64,000 bases of DNA from Stutzerimonas kunmingensis (lineage in GTDB: Bacteria > Pseudomonadota > Gammaproteobacteria > Pseudomonadales > Pseudomonadaceae): assembly GCF_002929225.1 (NCBI RefSeq), contig NZ_PISM01000004.1, forward strand, positions 310,001 to 374,000, given 5' to 3'. The position numbers were made by a program, and so were the translations under genes. The notes below the pieces were generated by a model. The model was not told the origin of the DNA, ran no database searches, and worked only from the letters and a program-made list of their open reading frames with translations. This document shows, piece after piece, positions 24,845 through 31,576 of this stretch; within the stretch, counting starts at the first letter, position 1; each line of letters begins with the position of its first letter.

Positions 24845-26101
24845 ATGCTGACCGACACTGCACTGCGCAATCTCAAGCCCAAAGCCAAGCCCTACAAGGC
24901 TTCCGATCGCGACGGAATGTACGTAACGGTATCGCCCGGCGGTACCGTCACCTTTCGCTACGATTACCGTCTCAACGGACGCCGGGAAACGCTGACCATC
25001 GGACGATATGGACCAGCGGGGATTTCATTGGCCATGGCGCGCGAAAAGCTGCTGGATGCCAAGCGAATGGTTGCTCAAGGCATATCTCCTTCCTTGGAAA
25101 AGCAGCGAGCCAAGCGGCGTCTGACTGCTGCCAAGTCGTTTGGTGAGATGCTGAAGAGATGGCTGGCTGATGCGCGTATGGCCGACAGCACGCGATCCAT
25201 GCGCAAGAGCATCATTGATCGCGACATCCTGCCGGTCTTCGAGAACCGTCTCCTGACCGAAATCACCGCAGACGATCTCCGTGCGCTCTGCTCCAGGGTG
25301 AAGGGTCGCGGGGCGCCGGCCACAGCCGTTCACGTTCGCGACATCGTGAAGCAGGTCTTTGCGTTTGCAATCCTGCACGGTGAGAAAGTGGAGAATCCGG
25401 CCGACGGTGTTAAGGCCGCATCGATCGCCACCTTCGTGCCGAAAGACCGAGCGCTGACCCCGACCGAGATTCGCCTGGCTTTTCACCAGTTGGAGTCGAT
25501 TGCGGCGTACCCCACCATTCGATTGGCCTTGCGCCTGGTACTGCTGACCTTGGTGCGTAAAAGCGAGCTGATCGAAGCTACTTGGAATGAGGTGGATTTT
25601 GAGAACGCCACGTGGACGATCTCCAAGCAGCGTATGAAGGGACGCAATCCCCACGTGGTTCACCTGTCGCGCCAGGCTCTGGATATCTTCGTGGCACTGC
25701 ATACGTGTGCTGCAGGATCGAGGTTTGTCCTGCCCTCTCGCTACGACATCCACCGTTGCATGTCGCACGCGACCTTGAACCGAATCACGCAACTGATCGC
25801 ATCGCGGGCCAAGGAGGCGGGGTTGCCGCTGGAGCCGTTTACGGTGCACGACCTGCGCAGGACTGGCTCTACGCTACTCAACGAAGTGGGGTTCAACGGT
25901 GACTGGATTGAGAAGTGCCTGGCGCATGAGGACGGGCGTTCCTCGCGCTCGGTCTACAACAAGGCCGAGTACGCGGAGCAGCGGCGCCACATGTTGCAAG
26001 AGTGGGCAGACATGGTTGATGCCTGGATCGATGGTCGGACTCACCTGCCGAAGCTGTTGCCGGACAATGTGTCCGTGCCGGTATTGAGTGCAGCCGTATA
26101 A
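24845..26101 (+). CDS. Tyrosine-recombinase integrase of element 2
   Basis: A 418-residue integrase parallel to that at 12153. It starts MLTDTALRNLKPKAKPYKASDRDGMYV and shares GAPATAVHVRDIVKQV and KVENPADGVKAASIATF. Catalytic residues are Arg in LVLLTLVRKSELIEATW, HDLRRTGSTLL, His in CLAHEDG, and Tyr in VYNKAEYAEQ. ATG 24845 follows GGAGGAAAAACCTCG. Close relation to the first integrase and immediate position after an att core imply the same guaA target. The C-terminus is about 20 residues longer than in integrase 1. Confidence 0.92.
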   Translation: MLTDTALRNLKPKAKPYKASDRDGMYVTVSPGGTVTFRYDYRLNGRRETLTIGRYGPAGISLAMAREKLLDAKRMVAQGISPSLEKQRAKRRLTAAKSFGEMLKRWLADARMADSTRSMRKSIIDRDILPVFENRLLTEITADDLRALCSRVKGRGAPATAVHVRDIVKQVFAFAILHGEKVENPADGVKAASIATFVPKDRALTPTEIRLAFHQLESIAAYPTIRLALRLVLLTLVRKSELIEATWNEVDFENATWTISKQRMKGRNPHVVHLSRQALDIFVALHTCAAGSRFVLPSRYDIHRCMSHATLNRITQLIASRAKEAGLPLEPFTVHDLRRTGSTLLNEVGFNGDWIEKCLAHEDGRSSRSVYNKAEYAEQRRHMLQEWADMVDAWIDGRTHLPKLLPDNVSVPVLSAAV

Positions 26102-26161
26102 AGGAATGGGCAGGTTGTCAGTTGACAACCTGTCGAATCATACGAATACTGGAGACTATCC

Positions 26162-26437
26162 ATGGCCCGTCCTTCACATCCGAAGAAAGAGATCGAAGAA
26201 GCGCTTAAACATGCCGAAGGGCAGGGGTGGCGCATCGAAGTTGGCGGCAGTCACGCCTGGGGGCGGATCTACTGTCCCTATAACGACGAGGAATGTCGCT
26301 GCGGCGAGTTCTGCATCACCAGCGTGTGGAGTACGCCGAAGAACCCCAGCAACCAAGCACGCGCCTTACGCCGCGTGGTGGACAACTGCACCACGCATCG
26401 TAAGCAGCAGGATACTGCCGACGATGCAGAGGAGTAG
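26162..26437 (+). CDS. Small HicA-like protein, candidate toxin
   Basis: A 91-residue protein: KKEIEEALKHAEGQGWRIEVGGSHAWGRIYCP resembles the small double-stranded-RNA-binding fold of HicA mRNA interferases, including the GSHxW segment with a His at the catalytic position. A Cys-rich stretch (CPYNDEECRCGEFC) follows, which is unusual for HicA. It is followed after 4 bp by a gene whose product has a HicB-like first half and a helix-turn-helix, so a toxin-antitoxin pair is plausible. Assignment is by pattern only. Confidence 0.5.
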   Translation: MARPSHPKKEIEEALKHAEGQGWRIEVGGSHAWGRIYCPYNDEECRCGEFCITSVWSTPKNPSNQARALRRVVDNCTTHRKQQDTADDAEE

Positions 26438-26441
26438 CACG

Positions 26442-26966
26442 ATGGAATACACATTCACCCTGAAATACCAGCTCGCCGACAATGACCGTACCCCGGATAT
26501 TCTGGTCGAGCGCCTTGGCGAAGCGGGCTGCGACGATGCCCTGGTCGGCATCGGCCAGCCGGGTCGGCTGGCGCTGGAGTTCACTCGAGAGGCGGAGAGT
26601 GCGGATGCGGCTGTGCGCAGTGCACTGGCCGATGTGCGCCATGCAGTGCCCTCAGCTAGGTTGATCGAGGTCGCCCCTGATCTGGTCGGTCTAACCGACG
26701 TGGCCGAAATGGTTGGGGTATCGCGACAAAACATGCGCAAGCTGATGCTGGCCAATCCGGGCAGCTTCCCCGCACCGGTGCACGAGGGCAGTGCGTCGAT
26801 CTGGCACCTGGCGGATGTGCTGACCTGGTTGCAGGCCAGGGGCAGCTATTCGCTGGCCAGAGATGTACTGGAAGTGGCTCAAGTGGCTTTGCAGGTCAAT
26901 CTGGCGAAGGAAAGTCGGCGTCTACCTCGCTCGACTTCTACGGAGCTGGAAGCTCTAGTTGGCTGA
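26442..26966 (+). CDS. Helix-turn-helix protein, candidate antitoxin partner
   Basis: A 174-residue protein. The N-terminal part (about 1-85) is an alpha/beta fold starting MEYTFTLKYQLADND with VERLGEAGCDDALVGIGQPGRLALEF. An AlpA/MerR-like helix-turn-helix follows at about 88-130 (LVGLTDVAEMVGVSRQNMRKLMLANPGSFPAPVHEG, given in part; then IWHLADVLTWLQ). Small N-terminal domain plus C-terminal DNA binding matches the build of antitoxins that repress their own operon. It begins 4 bp after the HicA-like gene. Confidence 0.6.
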   Translation: MEYTFTLKYQLADNDRTPDILVERLGEAGCDDALVGIGQPGRLALEFTREAESADAAVRSALADVRHAVPSARLIEVAPDLVGLTDVAEMVGVSRQNMRKLMLANPGSFPAPVHEGSASIWHLADVLTWLQARGSYSLARDVLEVAQVALQVNLAKESRRLPRSTSTELEALVG

Positions 26967-26986
26967 GGCCTGCATCGGCCGCATAC

Positions 26987-27334
26987 CTAATCTGAGCTCG
27001 ACCGAACCGGGCGGGTTTTCCGTAGGCGGACATCCGGGCAACTGATGTCTTTACGAGGCGCCTGCTTGCGCTCCTCGATCCAGGCCTCCACCTCAGCTAA
27101 GTCCCATACGACGCAACGCGGTGTCAGGTTAAAGCGTCTAGGGAACTCGCCACGACGCTCCATCTCGTAGATGGTCGTTTCGGACAGAGGGATGATCTGT
27201 CTCAGCTCTTGTCGCCGAATGGTGCGCCGAAACGGTAGGGGGCTTTGCTTCGGAAACTGTGGTAGCACGTCGTAGCCGTCTGTCTCTGGAATGGGCAGTG
27301 GCTCGCTGTTTTTAGAAATCAGTAAGCTGGGCAT
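26987..27334 (-). CDS. AlpA-family DNA-binding regulator of element 2
   Basis: A 115-residue protein with the AlpA core RQELRQIIPLSETTIYEMERRGEFPRRFNL and VVWDLAEVEAWIEERKQ, clearly related to the island 1 AlpA. A Pro-rich N-terminal extension of about 40 residues has no assigned role. ATG 27334 or GTG 27352 could start it; neither has an ideal ribosome binding site. It is convergent with the preceding two-gene unit, 20 bp apart. A likely role is control of integrase or excision. Confidence 0.75.
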   Translation of the reverse strand: MPSLLISKNSEPLPIPETDGYDVLPQFPKQSPLPFRRTIRRQELRQIIPLSETTIYEMERRGEFPRRFNLTPRCVVWDLAEVEAWIEERKQAPRKDISCPDVRLRKTRPVRSSSD

Positions 27335-27392
27335 AGGCGATTGTGGCTCCACGTTGACTAAGGGAGTCTGCGGAATAGCGGCATGGTGCGGT

Positions 27393-27406
27393 TCGGTACC
27401 TATCGA
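27393..27406. repeat. 14-bp word repeated from the element 2 left end
   Basis: TCGGTACCTATCGA occurs here and at 24565-24578 in the same orientation, bracketing the genes of element 2. Confidence 0.5.
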
Positions 27407-27626
27407 GACAACCTGTTGCAGCGTAGAGGAACGAAACCTAGATCCATCTGCAATGCCCTTGTAGTCACGGGATTCAATTGATGCCAGCGAGCGAAGGACA
27501 ACACCACCACGAAGGCTTCGGGCAATTGCAGCCGGTCACGACTGGCAGCTACCGGCCCAGAGTGTGTAAAAACGTCTGATCGAACCCTTGCTATGCTTTC
27601 GGGCGATTCCATCGCAAGGGTCACCC

Positions 27627-27884
27627 ATGAAGCGCTTCATTCAAGGTGAGCATCGAGGCCAAAGTACGTTGCTCCCCGCCGGTAGCGGGGTGCGGGTAAT
27701 ACTCAGCAAATTCCTCGGTATTGATTCAATCACAGCGCATCTGATTATCGGAACGCTGATCGGTACGGCGGCTCCGTTGTTGGCGCAAGTCGTGATCAAT
27801 CGCTACAAACTGTACTTCTTGCTCACCCCGCCCAAGCAGATTTCGGCATCTCAGTTCCATATGCGCAAGGCTGTTGCCCAGTAG
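27627..27884 (+). pseudogene. Chimeric remnant: transposase N-terminus joined to an acyltransferase-like tail
   Basis: The first ~17 residues, MKRFIQGEHRGQSTLLP, are the conserved start of IS1182-type transposases. The remainder (FLGIDSITAHLIIGTLIGTAAPLLAQVVINRYKLYFLLTPPK, in parts) looks like the C-terminal membrane segment of an acyltransferase. The open frame of 85 residues is thus a fusion of two fragments, probably from IS-mediated deletion. The stretch 27407-27626 holds no gene I recognise, only probable IS end sequence near 27562. Confidence 0.5.
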
Positions 27885-27958
27885 CGCGGCCCTGTCATGC
27901 ACCGACGCAGATGCCGCTCAGCAGGCCATGCTTGCTGAGCGGTATCACGCATGCCGTA

Positions 27959-28277
27959 TTAGCCGCAGCCGATGCGCTCTATGGTCATATCCTTGTCGGT
28001 ATAGATATTCAGTCTCTGCGAGTTTGTATTCCAGCGTGACTATATCGTCGGGCCGCAGGACCCGCGCGGTGATTGCCCCGGATTGCTCCCTTGCTCGTTC
28101 AAGTATTTCTGGCGTGACGGTTTGGCCCGTCAAGCTTGCCACGGCATCGGCGTTGCACCGTCCGACTGACTCAGTCGGGCTGCTGTTTGACGGTGCTGTA
28201 GAAGTCGTTTGACAGCCTGTCAGTACAAATGCGGCCGAGGCTATGGCAATTGGTAGGGCTCGTTTGATGCGCTGCAC
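27959..28277 (-). pseudogene. I78-family peptidase inhibitor lipoprotein, frameshifted
   Basis: GTG 28277, preceded by AAGGAGA, starts a lipoprotein signal (MQRIKRALPIAIASAAFVLTGCQ, given with its lipobox Cys). The I78 inhibitor core follows: RCNADAVASLTGQTVTPEILERARE and VLRPDDIVTLEY. The frame then drifts into LAETEYLYRQGYDHR. One base off, the same DNA encodes RLNIYTDKDMTIERIGCG and a stop at 27959, the expected family ending. A single-base insertion at about 28014-28022 explains this. It is a real frameshift mutation or a sequencing error. As written, translation ends at 27945. Confidence 0.75.
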
Positions 28278-28461
28278 AGCGTCTCCTTTTTCGTCTGGTT
28301 TGTCGGAGCGCAACTACTATCAAAGATACGGGCATGCCGATAGGCCTCCATGCCAGTTGGAAAAAACAGCTGTGGATGGGAACCGAAGCGGCGTTGGCTC
28401 GTCTTAATGGCTGATGGCGCTTTGCAATCCCCTGGCTGCAAGAAAAATTAGGAGTTCCGCT

Positions 28462-28863
28462 ATGTTCAATTCCCCCCTACTCAAGCGTGTCGCTACGGTG
28501 CTAGCTGCTCTGCACTTGCTTCTGGTAGCTCAAGTTCCGCTGGCGCAAGCTGCGATGATCGGCACGCCTGAGGTTGTTGCTGAACATCAGCAGCAGGTCG
28601 ATCGGCAACAGTTGCTGACGATGCTGGATGATCAGGATGTGCAAAAGAAGCTGGAAGCGATGGGCGTCGAACGTGATCAGGTTGAAAAGCGCATCAACGG
28701 CCTGACGGCAGCGGAACTGGCCCAGTTCAATCAGCAACTTGATCAGGCCCCCGCAGGGGCAGGCGTTGTCGGCGTGATCGTGCTGTTCCTAGTGATCTTC
28801 ATCATCACGGATATGCTCTGCGCCACTAACATCTTCAACTTCGTCAACTGCATCAATCGTTGA
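28462..28863 (+). CDS. PA2779-family protein (small secreted or membrane protein)
   Basis: A 133-residue protein. Residues 1-30 form a signal peptide or first membrane segment (LLKRVATVLAALHLLLVAQVPLAQAA). A helical region (VVAEHQQQVDRQQLLTMLDDQDVQKKLEAMGV) follows, then a hydrophobic C-terminal segment (GVVGVIVLFLVIFIITDMLC). It is a known Pseudomonas pair with the downstream cysteine-peptidase lipoprotein. ATG 28462 follows TAGGAG. Its TGA overlaps the TTG start of the next gene, indicating translational coupling. Function is unknown. Confidence 0.8.
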   Translation: MFNSPLLKRVATVLAALHLLLVAQVPLAQAAMIGTPEVVAEHQQQVDRQQLLTMLDDQDVQKKLEAMGVERDQVEKRINGLTAAELAQFNQQLDQAPAGAGVVGVIVLFLVIFIITDMLCATNIFNFVNCINR

Positions 28864-29813
28864 GCCAGCGGCTACTCATACTGCTCCTGATCGGTCTGCT
28901 CGGGGGCTGTGCGCGAACGACGGTTACGCTTGTCGATCATGCTCAGCTCCCGACAAGAGCCGAGTTGGTGGACGTTCCGTTCTACCCGCAGGAAGACTAC
29001 CAATGCGGACCCGCTGCATTGGCAACCATGCTCGTGCAGCGTGACATCGAAGTAACGCCGGAAGCGCTTGTAGAGCAGGTCTACATTCCCAAGCGCAAAG
29101 GCAGCTTGCAGGTGGAGATGGTTGCTGCCGCCCGTTCTGCTGGGCTTCTTGTATATCCGCTGCAGCCTAGTCTCAGTGATCTTCTTGCCGAAGTCGCTGC
29201 GGGCAACCCGGTTCTGGTTCTACAGAACCTCGCTTTCGATCGTTGGCCTCAATGGCATTTTGCCGTGGTGGTGGGCTATGACCTTGCAGATCAGGAAATT
29301 GTGCTTAGGTCTGGCACTACCAAGCGTTTGGTGGTGAGTTTTCACGAGTTCGAGCGCTCGTGGCGCAAGGCGGAGCGCTGGGCCGTACTTACTTTGCAGC
29401 CACAGCGGATACCACAAACTGCGCAAGAAACTGTCTGGCTTCGCAGTGCCAGCGATCTGGAAGAGGTTGGGCAATTGCGCGCGGCTCGGGCGGCGTACGA
29501 AGCCGGCGCGAAGCGTTGGAACTCGGCGCTCACGCAGTTTGCTTTGGCGAACAGTCAGTATGCGGCTGGAGAAAAGGCTGCGGCTGAGGAATCGTTACGG
29601 CGCAGTGTTCGTCTCGACCCGGGCTTCGCCATTGGTTGGTTCAATCTATCGCAGGTAATGGCTGAGAACGGTTGTGACGTGGGTGCTCGCCACGCACAGG
29701 CCTGTGCCCTGCGAATGGATCCGGATGATGATCGGCTCAGGGCGCCGCTGCCGGCCCTGGAGGGCAAGCGAGCGGCGCAATGCTTGCCGAGCCCGCCATG
29801 CGTGTCCAAGTGA
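28860..29813 (+). CDS. PA2778-family C39-like cysteine peptidase lipoprotein with TPR region
   Basis: A 317-residue lipoprotein. Signal ILLLIGLLGGC gives lipidation at about residue 17. A C39-like papain-fold domain (about 35-185) has the nucleophile in DYQCGPAALATML, His in WHFAVVVGYDL, and a following acidic position. A C-terminal tetratricopeptide-like region (about 200-300) contains ASDLEEVGQLRAARAAYEAGAKRW and AEESLRRSVRLDPGFAIGWFNLSQ. C39 peptidases usually process double-glycine leaders. Here the enzyme is a stand-alone envelope lipoprotein, so its substrate, perhaps the partner protein, is unknown. The start is TTG overlapping the previous stop. Confidence 0.82.
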   Translation: MSQRLLILLLIGLLGGCARTTVTLVDHAQLPTRAELVDVPFYPQEDYQCGPAALATMLVQRDIEVTPEALVEQVYIPKRKGSLQVEMVAAARSAGLLVYPLQPSLSDLLAEVAAGNPVLVLQNLAFDRWPQWHFAVVVGYDLADQEIVLRSGTTKRLVVSFHEFERSWRKAERWAVLTLQPQRIPQTAQETVWLRSASDLEEVGQLRAARAAYEAGAKRWNSALTQFALANSQYAAGEKAAAEESLRRSVRLDPGFAIGWFNLSQVMAENGCDVGARHAQACALRMDPDDDRLRAPLPALEGKRAAQCLPSPPCVSK

Positions 29814-29819
29814 TCTCGG

Positions 29820-31103
29820 TCAGAAGCCAAGCCTGTCGCGCAGGTTGTAGTACATCGCTCCGAGAGCGCTGAGCGGTACCTGAAAACGCTGTCCTCCAGG
29901 GAAAGGGTAATGAGGCAGGCTGGCGAGCGCATCAAAGCGCTCTGCCTGGCCGCTCAGGGCCTCGGCGATCACCTTTCCAGCAACATGTGTATAGGTGACG
30001 CCATGACCGCTACAACCCTGCGAGTAGTAGATGTTGCTGCCCAGCCGCCCCACCTGGGGCAGCCGTGAAAGCGTCAGCAGGAAATTGCCTGTCCAGGCAA
30101 AGTCGATCTTCACTTTTTCCAGCTGCGGAAAGGTCTTCAGCATCTTGGGCCGTATGATCGATTCGATGTCGGCGGGATCACGTGCGCCGTACACTACGCC
30201 GCCCCCGTAGATGAGCCGTTTATCCGCTGAGAGCCGGTAGTAATCAAGCAGATAATTGCAGTCCTCTACGCAATAGTCCTGAGGCAGAAGGCTGTTTGCG
30301 AGCTCATCATCAAGTGGCTCCGTCGCGACCACTTGTGTGCCGCAAGGCATGGATTTGGCGGCGAGCTCGGGAATCAAATTGCCAAGATAGGCGTTGCCTG
30401 CTACTACGACGAATCTTGCGCGCACGGTCCCCTTTGGAGTGTGCACCAGCGGCGCGTCGCCATATTCGATGCGAAGCGCGGGGGATTGCTCGAAGATGCT
30501 GCCTCCCAGTGATTCAACAGCTTCTGCTTCTCCGAGTGCCAGATTGAGAGGGTGAATATGGCCGCCTTGCTTGTCGAGCATACCTCCGGCATATCTCTCG
30601 CTAGCGACCACTCGCTGTATGCCTTGTTTATCCAGTAGCTCGAGGTGCGGGTAGCCATATCTTTCCCACAAGGCCTTCTGTGCTTCGAGGTGGTGCATCT
30701 GCTTCTGATTGAAGGCGGCAAATACGCCGCCGTCTTTCAGGTCGCACTGAATGCCATAGCGTGCTACGCGTTCACGGATAATTCGTCCGCCTTCGAATGC
30801 CATATCCCCGATCAACTTCGCTGCCGAGGCGCTCGCACTACGCTCGATGCTGTCAAGGTCTCGGCTGTAGCTGTTGACGATCTGCCCGCCATTGCGCCCA
30901 GAGGCGCCGAAACCGACCTTGGCTGCTTCCAATATGATTACGCTGAAACCCTTTTCAAGAAGAAACAGGGCCGTCGACAGGCCTGTGTATCCGGCGCCGA
31001 TCACGCACACGTCGGCCTGCTTGTTTTCCTGAAGTTCTTGTCGAACACCTGTCGCGTTGGCCGTCGCTGCGTAGTAGGAAGCGGGATAATTGTTGTGCGG
31101 CAT
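29820..31103 (-). CDS. FAD-dependent oxidoreductase, gamma-glutamylputrescine oxidase-like
   Basis: A 427-residue DAO-fold flavoenzyme. The N-terminal region NYPASYYAATAN is typical of PuuB/PauB. The dinucleotide-binding motif ADVCVIGAGYTGLSTALFLLEKG is followed by GFGASGRNGGQIV, the FAD-contacting segment. The C-terminal half has IYGGGVVYGARDP, DFAWTGNFLLTLSRLPQVGRL and YYSQGCSGHGVTYTHVAGKVIAEAL. The family oxidises gamma-glutamylputrescine or related polyamine derivatives. It is convergent with the C39 gene (6 bp apart). Assignment to one paralogue is not possible from sequence alone. Confidence 0.88.
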   Translation of the reverse strand: MPHNNYPASYYAATANATGVRQELQENKQADVCVIGAGYTGLSTALFLLEKGFSVIILEAAKVGFGASGRNGGQIVNSYSRDLDSIERSASASAAKLIGDMAFEGGRIIRERVARYGIQCDLKDGGVFAAFNQKQMHHLEAQKALWERYGYPHLELLDKQGIQRVVASERYAGGMLDKQGGHIHPLNLALGEAEAVESLGGSIFEQSPALRIEYGDAPLVHTPKGTVRARFVVVAGNAYLGNLIPELAAKSMPCGTQVVATEPLDDELANSLLPQDYCVEDCNYLLDYYRLSADKRLIYGGGVVYGARDPADIESIIRPKMLKTFPQLEKVKIDFAWTGNFLLTLSRLPQVGRLGSNIYYSQGCSGHGVTYTHVAGKVIAEALSGQAERFDALASLPHYPFPGGQRFQVPLSALGAMYYNLRDRLGF

Positions 31104-31230
31104 CTTGGATTCTCTGTTCTGAATTTTTTACGCATCCTAGCGCTTGACCCTGTAGCTCGCCAGCGTCGCAACATTGCAAGCAGGAATTTTCAAAATTTCC
31201 AGATATCAGTGAGTTAGAAGAAAAAACTGC

Positions 31231-31258
31231 TTGACTCTTTTTTTCTTGGCTTTAGAAT
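31231..31258 (+). promoter_or_regulatory. Sigma70-type promoter for tRNA-Val
   Basis: TTGACT (31231-31236) and TAGAAT (31253-31258) are 16 bp apart and end 13 bp before the tRNA. A G/C-rich discriminator (GCGCCCCC) follows, as is usual for stable RNA genes. Confidence 0.7.
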
Positions 31259-31271
31259 GCGCCCCCATCGA

Positions 31272-31348
31272 AGGCACATAGCTCAGTTGGTTAGAGCACC
31301 ACCTTGACATGGTGGGGGTCGTTGGTTCGAATCCAATTGTGCCTACCA
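31272..31348 (+). tRNA. tRNA-Val (GAC)
   Basis: A 77-nt tRNA with acceptor AGGCACA / TGTGCCT, D-arm GCTCAGTTGGTTAGAGC, anticodon arm CCACC-TTGACAT-GGTGG (anticodon GAC), T-loop GTTCGAATC, and encoded CCA end. Confidence 0.95.
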
Positions 31349-31359
31349 ATTTCGAATAA

Positions 31360-31388
31360 AAGGGTCGCTTGCGCGACCCTTTTTTTTG
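31360..31388 (+). terminator. Rho-independent terminator after tRNA-Val
   Basis: The stem AAGGGTCGC / GCGACCCTT has a TTGC loop and is followed by a run of T. Confidence 0.88.
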
Positions 31389-31477
31389 GCTTGCTTGTCA
31401 GAGGTCGGGGTTTCTGAAAGCATCGCCAGTCTTGTTTTCCTCCAGTGACTTCGGTTCGGTCGGGTGAGCCTCAGGCT

Positions 31478-31496
31478 CCTGCCATTGTGCGGCAGG
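31478..31496 (+). promoter_or_regulatory. thrS leader hairpin resembling the tRNA-Thr anticodon arm
   Basis: The 6-bp stem CCTGCC / GGCAGG closes a 7-nt loop ATTGTGC. With loop positions numbered as in a tRNA, U33 is followed by UGU at 34-36, the anticodon for the Thr codon ACA. E. coli ThrS represses its own mRNA by binding an anticodon-like hairpin in the leader. Whether this one is functional is unproven. It lies 80 nt before the start codon. Confidence 0.45.
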
Positions 31497-31576
31497 TGTG
31501 CTCGTCGAATCGCTTTACTGGCTCATCCCAACCCGTGTGGCCTTTGGTGCGGGTCACCACTAGGAGAGGAGGCGCC

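Larger units (their letters stand above)
24529..27406. mobile_element. Second integrase element in tandem (right boundary uncertain)
   Basis: It starts at the att core and carries an integrase homologous to that of island 1, a small two-gene unit and an AlpA-type regulator. A 14-bp word TCGGTACCTATCGA occurs near its left end (24565-24578) and again at 27393-27406, just beyond the last gene. I found no third copy of the 16-bp core up to 28.4 kb, so the right end is either altered or deleted. The stated end is the second copy of the 14-bp word. Confidence 0.5.

Noticed and set aside
26942..28460. Third copy of the 16-bp guaA att core
   Set aside because: Scanning by eye found no match to GAGTGGGAGTGA or a close variant in this interval.
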